A stretch of 49,371 bases of DNA from Herbidospora galbida (GCF_005233835.1 NZ_SZQA01000047.1:1-49371), one strand, 5' to 3'. Positions 1-7,844 are shown, counted from the first letter of the stretch. The notes: generated from the sequence alone by a model not told the origin. Numbers and translations: made by a program.

Positions 1-146
1 TCACGCCACCCCGACCCGGTGCGGAAGCGCCACAGGATCCCGTTGAACTGGTCACGCACCCGCCTTGGCAGCGGCCCGGTGGCCGCCACCGGCACCAACG
101 GCTCGATCAACGCCCACTCGGCATCGGTCACATCAAAACGCGCCAC
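1..146 (-). CDS. IS5-family transposase, N-terminal part (cut by window edge)
   Basis: The reading frame starts at a GTG at 144-146; an in-frame TAG lies four codons upstream, so the start is well fixed. The visible 48 residues contain the DVTDAEWALIEPLVP block, then PRRVRDQFNGILWRFRTG, followed by S-G-W-R. This is the typical N-terminal helical (DUF4096-like) region of IS5-family transposases. The DDE catalytic domain lies outside the window, so it cannot be judged whether the element is intact. No frameshift is seen in the visible part. The gene points out of the window, and its upstream side carries the presumed IS end at about 214. Confidence 0.8.
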   Translation of the reverse strand, partial: MARFDVTDAEWALIEPLVPVAATGPLPRRVRDQFNGILWRFRTGSGWR

Positions 147-198
147 AACCGGGTTCTATCAGCCATGGCCAGCCCACCACCGGACCTCACCAAGATCC

Positions 199-214
199 GA
201 ACTCAGAACAGCTC
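199..214. repeat. Putative terminal end of the IS5-type element
   Basis: The sequence GAACTCAGAACAGCTC lies 53 bases upstream of the transposase start and directly abuts a CTAG at 215-218. IS5-type elements often sit next to a short TA-containing duplicated target. The stop codon of the next gene is formed from this same CTAG. This is inferred from position only, since the other end of the element is outside the window. Confidence 0.35.
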
Positions 215-802
215 CTAGCGCCCGTTGATGCGCCACGTGGGCTCGACGACCGTCCAGGCGTCGGCCCACTCCCGGCGGACGCGGCGCCACACCAGCAGCC
301 GGGTCACGCCCAGCAGGGCGCAGCTTCCGACGATCATGGCCAGCGGCACTCCCGTGCCCACGGTGAGGGCGGCCACGACGGTGGTCTCCCGGTCACGCGG
401 GCGCGGGACCGGCTGCCCCTGCGCGTCGGTGTAGACGGTGATCTTCTGGGCCTTCACCGACAGCACCGGGGCCTGGACCAGCCCCTGGTGGTCCTTGCCG
501 TCGAGCCCCTTCCAGGACGCCATGACGGTCGCGGTCGCCGGGCCGTTCACGGTCGCGTGCACGCGCGCGTCGTCCAGCAGCGTCGCCTCGGTGGCGTGCC
601 GGGCACGCGCCTGTTCTTGCTCCGCGCGGACGCCCTCGCCGTAGGCCTTGATCCCCAGCATCAGCCCGCACACCACAGCGGCGAGCGTGACGAGGACGAC
701 CAGCCGGCGGACCGCCGCCTCGGCGCGGTCACACGGGCGGCGCAGCGGGTTCCGGTCGAATCCGAGCCAGCGCCGGAACCGGACCACAGGATTTGCAGCC
801 AT
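215..802 (-). CDS. Rv1733c-like two-helix membrane protein
   Basis: This predicted protein of 195 residues has a basic N-terminus (FRRWLGFDRNPLRRPCDRAEAAVRRL), a first membrane helix near residues 33-54 and a second near 138-165. Between them is a polar domain of about 80 residues that is presumably extracytoplasmic. This layout and the N-terminal 'NPLRRPCDRAEA' pattern match the Rv1733c-like family common in Streptomyces and related genera, whose function is unknown. A GTG at 829 also opens the frame, but the ATG at 802 has GAGGTGGGG just upstream and is preferred. The C-terminus ends exactly at the presumed IS insertion point, so the original end may have been altered. Confidence 0.75.
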   Translation of the reverse strand: MAANPVVRFRRWLGFDRNPLRRPCDRAEAAVRRLVVLVTLAAVVCGLMLGIKAYGEGVRAEQEQARARHATEATLLDDARVHATVNGPATATVMASWKGLDGKDHQGLVQAPVLSVKAQKITVYTDAQGQPVPRPRDRETTVVAALTVGTGVPLAMIVGSCALLGVTRLLVWRRVRREWADAWTVVEPTWRINGR

Positions 803-896
803 CTCCCCACCTCTAGGGATCCCTACCACTTCACATCCGGTTTATGCCTATTTCCGGACATGTGACCTGGGGTTATCGCCGCTTCGCGTTACGCTC

Positions 897-1529
897 GTGG
901 GTGTGCGTCCAGCCCTCATCGCGCTCACGGCCCTGCTCTTACTTTCGGCCTGCACCAAGCCGCAACCCAAGCCCATCCCGGGCACCGAGGTGCCCGACGG
1001 CTTCCACCGCATCGGCGGGGTGGCCACCGGCGTCTCGATCGGCGTGCCGACCGTCTGGAAGGTCGTCGACCTGTCGAAGTCGGGCTTCGAGGAGCAACTC
1101 GCGGCCACCGGCCTCACCGGCCCCGCGCTCGACCAGGCCAGGCAGGGCCTGCAGGCCCTGCAGAGCGCCAAGGCGGTGTACGCCCTCGACCCCGCCAGCC
1201 AGAAGGAGTCGAAGCAGGGCTTCGTCACCAACCTCAACGGGTTCTGCCAGCCGAGCGTGGGCGGCTCCAACGAGGCGCTGCAGGAGCAGGCCAAGCAGCA
1301 GCTCGCGAGCGTCGGCGCCACCGTCTCCGACGCCGGCGTGGTCAAGGTCGGCGCCGGCCAGGGGGTCCGCATCCGCTACACGCTGAAGATGCCGGCCGGG
1401 CCGGTCCAGGGCACCCAGTACTACGCCCACTCGGGCAAGGGCACGACCTGCGTGGTGACCCTGACGACCGACCTCCCGGGCCGCGAGCCCCTCTTCGAGC
1501 AGATCGGCGCCACGATCAGGCCTCTGTGA
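897..1529 (+). CDS. Secreted lipoprotein of unknown function
   Basis: The protein has about 210 residues and a short lipoprotein signal: hydrophobic stretch PALIALTALLLLSAC with the lipobox L-S-A-C and lipidated Cys at about residue 19. The mature part has no domain I recognise. It has two cysteines in the middle and C-terminal thirds (in GFCQPSV and TTCVVTL) that could pair. GTG starts at 897 and 903 are both possible and neither has a clear ribosome binding site. It is transcribed divergently from the membrane-protein gene at 215-802 and its 3' end overlaps the convergent MscS gene by 14 bases. Confidence 0.7.
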   Translation: MGVRPALIALTALLLLSACTKPQPKPIPGTEVPDGFHRIGGVATGVSIGVPTVWKVVDLSKSGFEEQLAATGLTGPALDQARQGLQALQSAKAVYALDPASQKESKQGFVTNLNGFCQPSVGGSNEALQEQAKQQLASVGATVSDAGVVKVGAGQGVRIRYTLKMPAGPVQGTQYYAHSGKGTTCVVTLTTDLPGREPLFEQIGATIRPL

Positions 1530-2544
1530 CCCGGAGCCTCGGCAGGCTCTCGGGGTAGTTCTCCCTGATCCAGGTCACCAGGTGTTCCCGCACGTCACAC
1601 CGCAGGTCCCAGGCGCTGGCCGAGTCGGCGGCCGACATGAGGGCGCGCACCTCGACCAGGCCGTTGGCGGTGACGTCGGTGACCTGGAGGGTCCAGTCCT
1701 TCTGGTCCCAGAGCGGGTTGTCCTTGATCGCCCGGTGCAGTTCGGCGCGCAGTTCGGGGATCGGCACCGTCCAGTCGACGCGGAGGAAGACGGTGCCGAG
1801 GATCCGGCTCTCGTGCCGGGTCCAGTTCTCGAACGGGTTGTTGGCGAAGTGCGAGACGGGCAGGATCAGCCGCCGCTCGTCCCAGAGCCGCAGCGACACG
1901 TAGGTGAGGGTGAGCTCCTCGACCCGGCCCCACTCCCCCTGCACCACCACGACGTCGTCGAGCCTTATGGCGTCGGAGAAGGCCAGCTGGAGCCCGGCCA
2001 GCAGGTTCCCCAGGGTCGACTGGGCCGCGATGCCGACCAGCACCCCGGCGATCCCCGCCGACGCGAGGAGTCCCGCACCCAGCGCTCTCACCTGGGGGAA
2101 CGTGAAGAGCATGGCGCCCAGCGCCAGCACGATCACGACGGCGGCGCAGACCCGCCGCACCAGCTCGATCTGGGTCCTGATCCGCCGGGCCCGCCGGTTC
2201 GCGTCGCCCTCGACGCGCACCAGCCGTTCCAGCACGACGTCGGTCACCGCGTAGGCGGCCTGGATGACGAGCCAGGTGGCGCAGAAGATCAGCGCGATGG
2301 TGGTCAGGTGGCCGACCCAGCCTTCGGCGTCGGGCGGGATCAGGCCCCGGTCGTAGACGGCGGTGCCGGTGGCGAGGGCGGCGGTCACGAACCCGGGCCA
2401 GGTGCAGCGCCGCACCAGTGGCCCGGCCAGGGCCCAGCGTTCGCCGACGAGCCGTGAGCGCAGGATGCGTCGTACCAGCTCGACCGCGAGGAGGGCGGCG
2501 AGCACGGCGATGGCGAGGGAGATCCAGTTCCATGCGTCCGTCAC
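1516..2544 (-). CDS. MscS-family mechanosensitive ion channel
   Basis: The 342-residue protein has several N-terminal membrane helices, then the glycine- and alanine-rich pore-lining region (ALGAGLLASAGIAGVLVGIAAQ), followed by the MscS beta domain. That domain contains the diagnostic stretches LDDVVVVQGEWGRVEELTLTYVSLRLWDERRLILPVSHFANNPFEN, cited here only as a location near residues 195-240. Such channels open under membrane tension and release solutes during osmotic downshock. The ATG start at 2544 gives the usual length for small-conductance channels. Its 3' end overlaps the convergent lipoprotein gene. No partner gene is evident. Confidence 0.9.
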   Translation of the reverse strand: MTDAWNWISLAIAVLAALLAVELVRRILRSRLVGERWALAGPLVRRCTWPGFVTAALATGTAVYDRGLIPPDAEGWVGHLTTIALIFCATWLVIQAAYAVTDVVLERLVRVEGDANRRARRIRTQIELVRRVCAAVVIVLALGAMLFTFPQVRALGAGLLASAGIAGVLVGIAAQSTLGNLLAGLQLAFSDAIRLDDVVVVQGEWGRVEELTLTYVSLRLWDERRLILPVSHFANNPFENWTRHESRILGTVFLRVDWTVPIPELRAELHRAIKDNPLWDQKDWTLQVTDVTANGLVEVRALMSAADSASAWDLRCDVREHLVTWIRENYPESLPRLRVTEA

Positions 2545-2580
2545 GGATTGAGATCACCACATTTGGGGCTTTTTGTCAGA

Positions 2581-3507
2581 TTATTGCTTGAGGCCCAGGT
2601 CGGTGAGGACGTCTCGGGCGCGGGCCGACTCGACGCGGAGCCAGTCGTCGAAGTCGGGGCCGTCGAGGTAGAGCGGGGCCCACAGGTGGCGGCGGCAGGA
2701 GGCCGTCCAGTCGTCGGAGGCGCCGACGCTCCGGCAGACGTCGAGCAGGTGGGCGCGGTCGTCCTCGCGGAGGGAGTCGGAGACCAGCAGCCCGCGCCAG
2801 TCGGCGTGGATGAGGCGTACCCCCGACTCCATGAGGGTCGGCGCGTCGACCTCCGGCAGGCGCTCGGGCGAGGAGACGGCGAGGGCCCGGACGCGGCCCG
2901 CGCGGATCTGCGGCGCGAGCTGGGCGACCCCGCCGACGCCGGCGGCGACGCGGCCGTCGAGGAGCGCGCCGAGGAGGTCGCCCTCGCTGGGGAAGGCGGC
3001 GTAGTCGACGAGGCGCGCATCGGCGCCGAGGCCCTTGGCGATGAGGCCGCACAGGACGTGGTCGGCGCCGCCGTGGCCCCGGCCGCCCATCAGGACCGAG
3101 CCGGCGCTCCGGCGCAGGGCGGCGGCCAGGCCGTCGAAGTCGCGGAGGCGGGAGCCCATCGGGGCGACGACGACCGACCACTCCCCCGCCATCCGGGCGA
3201 GCGGGACGGTGCCCGAGAGGTTGACCAGCGCGGGCCCGGCGACCAGCATCCGGCCCCGGCTCGCGCCCCGGGTGAAGTCCTTGATCGACGCCTTGTCGCC
3301 GTCGCACGTGGTGACGTCGACGGCTCGGGCGAGGCCGCGCCGCGTGACGACCCTGCGCAGCTCCTGGGCGAAGCCGTCGTCGTGGCCGCCCACCACGGCG
3401 GGCACGACCAGGGAGAGCGGCACGCCCAGTGGACGTGGGCCGGCCCCGCAGCCGGCGGCCAATGCGGCGAGCCCGGCTCCCCACAGGAGGAACTCCCGAC
3501 GCCGCAC
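2581..3507 (-). CDS. TctC/Bug-family extracytoplasmic solute-binding lipoprotein
   Basis: This 308-residue protein starts with MRRREFLLWGAGLAALAAGC: a twin-arginine-like start followed by a lipobox with Cys20. The rest follows the TctC/Bug pattern, with LVVPAVVGGHDDGFAQELRR near the N-terminus, a central GHGGADH, and VGGVAQLAPQIRAGRVRALAV near residues 205-225. Members bind carboxylates for tripartite tricarboxylate transporters. No TctA or TctB membrane gene lies in the window, so this is an orphan binding protein. The GTG start at 3507 follows a strong GGGGAGGG ribosome binding site. It is divergent from the GntR operon. Confidence 0.85.
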   Translation of the reverse strand: MRRREFLLWGAGLAALAAGCGAGPRPLGVPLSLVVPAVVGGHDDGFAQELRRVVTRRGLARAVDVTTCDGDKASIKDFTRGASRGRMLVAGPALVNLSGTVPLARMAGEWSVVVAPMGSRLRDFDGLAAALRRSAGSVLMGGRGHGGADHVLCGLIAKGLGADARLVDYAAFPSEGDLLGALLDGRVAAGVGGVAQLAPQIRAGRVRALAVSSPERLPEVDAPTLMESGVRLIHADWRGLLVSDSLREDDRAHLLDVCRSVGASDDWTASCRRHLWAPLYLDGPDFDDWLRVESARARDVLTDLGLKQ

Positions 3508-3578
3508 TCCGCCCTCCCCTCGGTCTTACACGTTGAGCATATGACCGATTACTCATCGTTATGACAGCGGGGTCGGGA

Positions 3579-3618
3579 TTGACGGGCAGGCCCTCCATCA
3601 ATTAACTAATGCATTAGT
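3579..3618 (+). promoter_or_regulatory. Promoter and palindromic operator of the GntR-ABC operon
   Basis: A TTGACG (3579-3584) lies 17 bases from TTAACT (3602-3607), a good sigma70-type arrangement. The -10 element is overlapped by a perfect 14-base palindrome, ACTAATGCATTAGT, at 3605-3618. YtrA-type GntR regulators typically bind such an inverted repeat in their own promoter, so autorepression is likely. Confidence 0.65.
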
Positions 3619-3630
3619 GGATTGAGGGGA

Positions 3631-4023
3631 GTGACGTTGATCGAGTTCTCTCTCGACAAGAGGTCGGGCGTGGCGACGTACATGCAGATCGTGCTGCAGG
3701 TCGAACAGGCCATGCGGCTGGGCCGGCTGACGCCCGGCGACCGGCTGCCGACGGCGGCGGAGGTGGTGGGCCGGCTGGCCATCAACCCGAACACGGTGCT
3801 GCGGGCCTACCGCGAACTGGAGTCCCGGGGGCTGGTGGAACCCCGTCCGGGGCTGGGGACCTTCGTGCGGCGGTCGCTGGCGCGGCCGCGCGACCCCGCG
3901 CTGGAACAGCGGCTGGCGGCGTGGGTGCGGGACGCGCGGGCGGCCGGCCTGGGGCCCGACGACGTCCGGGCCCTGGTCGAGTCGGCCCTGTCGGGCGGCC
4001 TGATCGGGGAGGCGACGGCGTGA
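3631..4023 (+). CDS. GntR-family regulator, YtrA subfamily
   Basis: The protein has about 130 residues and carries an N-terminal winged helix: YMQIVLQVEQAMRLGRLTPGDRLPTAAEVV, then LAINPNTVLRAYRELESRGLVEPRPGLGTFV. The short C-terminal tail of about 50 residues, rather than a large effector domain, is the hallmark of the YtrA subfamily. These regulators control ABC transporter genes in their own operon. A GTG at 3631 gives the family-typical start MTLIEFSLDKRSG; a TTG nine bases upstream is the alternative. The gene overlaps the ABC ATPase gene by four bases (GTGA), which supports cotranscription. Confidence 0.9.
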   Translation: MTLIEFSLDKRSGVATYMQIVLQVEQAMRLGRLTPGDRLPTAAEVVGRLAINPNTVLRAYRELESRGLVEPRPGLGTFVRRSLARPRDPALEQRLAAWVRDARAAGLGPDDVRALVESALSGGLIGEATA

Positions 4024-4901
4024 GCGACCAGGTTCCCGCCCTCGAAGCGACCGGGGCCGGGTTGCGGTACGGCCGGGCCTGGGCGCTGCGCGGGTGTTTC
4101 GCCAGTGTGCCGCAGGGGCGGGTGGCGGCGCTCGTCGGGCCCAACGGGGCCGGCAAGTCGTCGCTGATGCGGCTCGCCGTCGGGTTGCGGCGGGCGAGCG
4201 AGGGCGAGGTCAGGGTGTTCGGGCAGCCGCCGCGCGGCGCGAACCTGCCCCGGGTGGCCTTCGTCGCGCAGGACAAACCGCTCTACCCCGAGCTCACCGT
4301 CGCCGAGACGATCAGGGCCGGGGCCGGGCTGAACCCCCGCTTCGACACCCAGGGGGCGCGGAGGCGGCTCGACGATCTGGGCATCCCGCAGCGCAAGCGG
4401 ATCCGCCAGTTGTCCGGGGGTCAGCGGGCCCAGGTCGCCATCACGCTCGCCGTCGCCAAGCGGGCCGACCTCGTCGTTCTCGACGAGCCGCTCGCCAACC
4501 TCGACCCGCTCGCCCGCCACGAGGTCATGGAGGGGCTCATGTCCGCCGTCGCCGAGCGGGGGCTCACCGTGCTGCTCTCGTCGCACGTCGTCGCCGAACT
4601 CGCCGAGGTCTGCGACCACCTGATCCTGGTCTCGCGGGGAAGGGTGCAGGTCGCGGGCGACATCGAGGAGCTGGTGTCCGCACACCGGCTGCTGGTGGGC
4701 CCGTCCGGTACGACCCCCGCCGGCTCCTACGACGTCATCGGCAGAAGCGACACCGAACGGCAGACGACCCTGCTGGCCAGGGTCCGGGGGCCCGTCCACG
4801 ACCCCCGCTGGACCGCCCGCGAACTCTCCCTGGAGGACATGGTGCTCGGCTACCTGCGCGCGCCCGACGCCGTGCTGACCCCGAGGCCGGTGGCGCTGTG
4901 A
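4020..4901 (+). CDS. ABC transporter ATP-binding protein
   Basis: The 293-residue protein is a single nucleotide-binding domain. It has Walker A GPNGAGKS (residues 40-47), a Q-loop in VAQDKPLYPEL, signature LSGGQ (131-135), Walker B VVLDEP (152-157) and the switch histidine in LSSHVVAEL. The C-terminal 90 residues are a divergent extension as seen in YtrB-like export ATPases. The start overlaps the GntR stop and the stop overlaps the permease start, so the three genes form one tight operon. It likely exports a lipophilic drug or peptide, or responds to cell-wall stress, judged only from the YtrA-type context. Confidence 0.92.
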   Translation: MSDQVPALEATGAGLRYGRAWALRGCFASVPQGRVAALVGPNGAGKSSLMRLAVGLRRASEGEVRVFGQPPRGANLPRVAFVAQDKPLYPELTVAETIRAGAGLNPRFDTQGARRRLDDLGIPQRKRIRQLSGGQRAQVAITLAVAKRADLVVLDEPLANLDPLARHEVMEGLMSAVAERGLTVLLSSHVVAELAEVCDHLILVSRGRVQVAGDIEELVSAHRLLVGPSGTTPAGSYDVIGRSDTERQTTLLARVRGPVHDPRWTARELSLEDMVLGYLRAPDAVLTPRPVAL

Positions 4902-5521
4902 CCTGGCTCGCGATCAGACAGCACCGTGTCCGCATGGTCAGCATGGCCCTCGTGGTCGTCCTGTGGGCCGGGTTCGTCGCCGTCGAACGCCTCTATCCGG
5001 GCGTCAGGGGCATCTCGGCCGGCCTGTTCCCCTACCTCCCCCTGGTCATGGGGGTGTTCCTCGGAGCGCCGCTGCTCTCGCGGGAGTACGAACGCGGCAC
5101 CCACCAGTTCGCCTGGACCCAGTCGATCAGCCGGAGCCGCTGGCTGGCGCCCCAGGTCGGCGTCGCCGCCGTGCTCGCCCTCGTCACGACCGGGCTGGTC
5201 ACCGCGCTGATCTGGTGGTCGCTCCGGGCCCTGCCGGCGGAACTGACCGGCGCGCTCCCCTTCACCTGGGCGCTCTTCGCGCTCGCCCTCGGCACCTTCT
5301 GGAGCGCCGTCACCCGGCGGACCACGGTCGCGATGGGGGCGGCGTTCTTCGGCGTCGCCGCCTGCCAGCTGATGGCCGAGGGGCTGCGCAACCGGGCCGC
5401 CCGCGAGCTCGGCTGGGCCCCCGCCACGCTCGGCGCGGTGGAGGCCGCGATCACAGCCGGGCTCGCGGGCGTCCTCGTCGCGGGCGCGTGGTGGTACGTC
5501 ACGCGCCGCGATCCCGGCTAG
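4898..5521 (+). CDS. ABC-2 type transporter permease
   Basis: The protein has 207 residues with about six hydrophobic segments, near residues 16-31, 45-61, 90-112, 122-140, 147-160 and 183-203. The motif LLSREYERGTHQFAWTQS in the second quarter is typical of ABC-2 permeases. It pairs with the ATPase whose stop codon it overlaps (GTGA). The GTG start at 4898 has no separate ribosome binding site, which suggests translational coupling. Its 3' end overlaps the convergent aldo/keto reductase gene by four bases. Confidence 0.85.
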   Translation: MTWLAIRQHRVRMVSMALVVVLWAGFVAVERLYPGVRGISAGLFPYLPLVMGVFLGAPLLSREYERGTHQFAWTQSISRSRWLAPQVGVAAVLALVTTGLVTALIWWSLRALPAELTGALPFTWALFALALGTFWSAVTRRTTVAMGAAFFGVAACQLMAEGLRNRAARELGWAPATLGAVEAAITAGLAGVLVAGAWWYVTRRDPG

Positions 5522-6423
5522 ACGTCGAGCAGGGCCAGGTCCCCCGGGGAGAGCGAGGGCAGGTCGAGCAGTTCGTCGAGCTGGGCGATCGTGGAGGGCC
5601 CGATGATCGGGCTGACCCCGGCGGCGAGCAGCCAGGCCAGCACGACCTGGTTCCGGGTCGCCCCGAGGCCGTCCGCCACCTGGGCGAGCGCTTCGAGCCT
5701 GCGGGTGGTCCCGGGGTGGTCGTAGGCCTCGGGGAAGGGGCGCTCCGGACGTACATAGGAACCCGAGATGAGCGGGGTGTAGGCCCACAGGTCGAGGCCC
5801 TCGGAGGCCACGTAGTCGAGGGTCTCGTCGGTCACCCACGCGAAGCGGTGGTTGACGCCCTCCACCTTGATCCAGGGGCGGGGGGTCAGGTACGAGTACC
5901 GCAACTGCAGCGCCGAGTAGGGGGCGCCCAGGGCGCGGGCGCGCTCGACCCGCCACGTGGGGTGGTTGGAGACGCCGACGCGGCCGGTGAGGCCGTCGGC
6001 CACCAGGCCCGCGAGCGCCCCGGCCGTCTCCTCCAGCGGGACCGACCGGTCTTCCATGTGGGTCCAGAAGAGGTCGACGTGGTCGATCCCGAGGCGGCCG
6101 AGGCTCAGCGTGAGCGCCTCCTTGAGAGCCGGCGCCGACAGCCCTTCACGGCTGGCGGGCCACTCCCCCGGGCCGACCGGCTCGGCCCCGGCCTTGGTGG
6201 CCAGGGTCAGCCGGTCGCGCAGGCCCGGACGGGCGGCCAGCCAGCGGCCCAGGAGCCGCTCGCTCTGGCCGCCCCGGCCGCCGGGGTCGTTCCAGAAGGC
6301 GTAGCAGTTCGCGGTGTCGATCACCGTGCCGCCGGCGTCGACGAACCGGTCGAGCAGCGCGAACGAGGTGCGTTCGTCGGTCAGGGTGCCGAAGTTCATG
6401 GCCCCGAGCACGAGAGAGGTCAT
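5518..6423 (-). CDS. Aldo/keto reductase
   Basis: The 301-residue protein is an NADPH-dependent (alpha/beta)8-barrel oxidoreductase. The catalytic tetrad is visible: Asp36 and Tyr41 in IDTANCY, Lys77 in LATKAG and His122 in FWTHMED. The C-terminal cofactor loop is also present (SPIIGPSTIAQLDEL). Substrate cannot be inferred. The ATG at 6423 coincides with the predicted transcription start of a MerR-type promoter, so the message is probably leaderless. No MerR regulator gene is in the window, so the regulator must be encoded elsewhere. Confidence 0.92.
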   Translation of the reverse strand: MTSLVLGAMNFGTLTDERTSFALLDRFVDAGGTVIDTANCYAFWNDPGGRGGQSERLLGRWLAARPGLRDRLTLATKAGAEPVGPGEWPASREGLSAPALKEALTLSLGRLGIDHVDLFWTHMEDRSVPLEETAGALAGLVADGLTGRVGVSNHPTWRVERARALGAPYSALQLRYSYLTPRPWIKVEGVNHRFAWVTDETLDYVASEGLDLWAYTPLISGSYVRPERPFPEAYDHPGTTRRLEALAQVADGLGATRNQVVLAWLLAAGVSPIIGPSTIAQLDELLDLPSLSPGDLALLDV

Positions 6424-6429
6424 GACCGA

Positions 6430-6460
6430 ACCATGAACCCTGGAGTGCGCTCCAGGTCAA
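6430..6460 (-). promoter_or_regulatory. MerR-type promoter/operator of the aldo/keto reductase
   Basis: On the minus strand TTGACC (6455-6460) is separated by 19 bases from CATGGT (6430-6435). The spacer region contains the inverted repeat CCTGGAG-N4-CTCCAGG (6439-6456). An overlong 19-base spacer filled by a dyad is the signature of MerR/SoxR-family activated promoters. The predicted start point falls on the A of the ATG at 6423. The -35 element overlaps the stop codon of the upstream GH12 gene. Confidence 0.65.
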
Positions 6461-7797
6461 ACCTGGGTGCAGCCCGGGATCGTGGGCAGCGGGCTGCCGG
6501 TGGCCGGCCGGTTGGCCTGGAAGCCGAACGTGGTGGTCTGACCAGCGGGAACGCTGGAGTTCCAGCTCGCGCCGGTCAGGGTGACGTTCGATCCGCTGAC
6601 CGAGAGCGTCGAGCTCCAGTTCGACGTGATCTGGTGGCCCGAGGGCAGCGTGAACGGGATCGACCAGTTGTTCGCCGGGCCGTTCAACGTGAAGTAGGCG
6701 ACGTAGCCGGGGCCCCACTGGTCGAACCGGACCGTGCAGCTTCCGGTCTGGCCGCCGCCCTGGGTGGTCAGCGTGATCGTGTTCGACTGCCCCGACACGT
6801 TCCCGGCCGCGTCGTAGGCGGTCACGTAGAACTGGTAGGTCGTCGAGGCGGCCAGGCCCGTGGCGGCGTACGAAGTCGACGTCGAGGTCCCGACCTGGCT
6901 GAACGACCCGCTGGTGCCCTGACGGCGGTAGACGCGGTAGCCCGCGACGCCGACGTTGTCGGACGAGGCGCTCCACGACAGGTTCGTGCCGTTCGCCGTC
7001 AGGTTCGAGGGCGTGCTCGGCGCGGTGGTGTCGGTGGGATTCTGGCCGCCGCTGGTCGTGTACGTGAAGTTGTTCACCGTCAGCCCCGCGCCGCCGACCC
7101 ACGGTTCGAACCCGGCCTGCACGCTGGTCAGGTACCACGACCGCTGCGCGTAGCCGCGGGAGACCGCGTCGCTGTAGAAGGTGTTCACGGCGAAGTCGAT
7201 CGACGAGGTGCCGGAGGTCCGGACGTACGAGATGACGTTCCAGCCGATGTTGCCGAACCAGACCTGCCAGGTGCCGCCGGCCAGGTTCACGGTCCCGACC
7301 TGGCTGCCGACCGGCTGGATCGTGCCCCGGTGGTTGAGCCAGATCATGATCTCCGCGCCGGTGTTCTGGCCGTCGGTGCGCGGGGTCGGGTCGAACCAGA
7401 TGTCGTAGGCGGCGTCCCACGTCCCGCTCGACGGGTAGCTCATGCTGACGCTGCTCCGGACGTTGCCGAAGTTGCCGGAGCTGGCCTGCATGGGCAGGTT
7501 GCTGCCGCTGGAGCAGTTGGCGTAGTGGCAGCCGGCGTAGATCGCCGGATAGGAGGCCGGGGCCCCGTTCGTGGCGTTGTTGTGGTTGGCCGACTGGATG
7601 GTGAAGCCGCCGGACTGGTTGACGTCGATGCACTGGGAGGTGCTCGCGCCCCACACGTTGTTGATCACAACGTAGCGGCCCGACTGGACGGTGGTGGCAC
7701 CGTACTTCTCGCAGATCACAGGCGCGGCCTGCGCGGGGGAGACGCCGAAGAGCACGAAACCGCCGAGCAGCGCCGCCACAAGGGCGATGCGTCTCAT
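6457..7797 (-). CDS. Secreted GH12 endoglucanase with FN3 and CBM2 modules
   Basis: The 446-residue preprotein has a signal peptide ending near PAQAA (about residue 25). A GH12 catalytic domain follows to about residue 248. Predicted nucleophile is Glu149 in NTGAEIMIWL and acid/base is Glu231 in QAGFEPWVGG. A fibronectin type III module spans about 257-345. A C-terminal CBM2 spans about 353-446 and is bounded by a cysteine pair, with surface tryptophans. GH12 enzymes cleave beta-1,4-glucans such as cellulose; FN3-CBM2 tails anchor such enzymes to cellulose. It has its own 82-base upstream region with a LacI-like operator. Confidence 0.93.
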   Translation of the reverse strand: MRRIALVAALLGGFVLFGVSPAQAAPVICEKYGATTVQSGRYVVINNVWGASTSQCIDVNQSGGFTIQSANHNNATNGAPASYPAIYAGCHYANCSSGSNLPMQASSGNFGNVRSSVSMSYPSSGTWDAAYDIWFDPTPRTDGQNTGAEIMIWLNHRGTIQPVGSQVGTVNLAGGTWQVWFGNIGWNVISYVRTSGTSSIDFAVNTFYSDAVSRGYAQRSWYLTSVQAGFEPWVGGAGLTVNNFTYTTSGGQNPTDTTAPSTPSNLTANGTNLSWSASSDNVGVAGYRVYRRQGTSGSFSQVGTSTSTSYAATGLAASTTYQFYVTAYDAAGNVSGQSNTITLTTQGGGQTGSCTVRFDQWGPGYVAYFTLNGPANNWSIPFTLPSGHQITSNWSSTLSVSGSNVTLTGASWNSSVPAGQTTTFGFQANRPATGSPLPTIPGCTQV

Positions 7798-7833
7798 GTC
7801 ACGGACGCTAGGACGGGGCGGTGAAGCGGCCTA

Positions 7834-7844
7834 CGAAAGCTTTC
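7834..7844. promoter_or_regulatory. LacI-type palindromic operator upstream of the cellulase
   Basis: The sequence CGAAAGCTTTC, with a perfect ten-base palindrome GAAAGCTTTC at 7835-7844, lies 37 bases upstream of the GH12 start. CGAAA/TTTCG palindromes are typical operators of LacI-family repressors in front of actinomycete glycoside hydrolase genes. It differs from the CebR box (TGGGAGCGCTCCCA). Confidence 0.45.

Noticed and set aside
4963-7824. A 953-codon plus-strand frame across the permease, reductase and cellulase genes
   Set aside because: It runs antisense to two clear genes and shifts frame against a third; no domain is recognisable.
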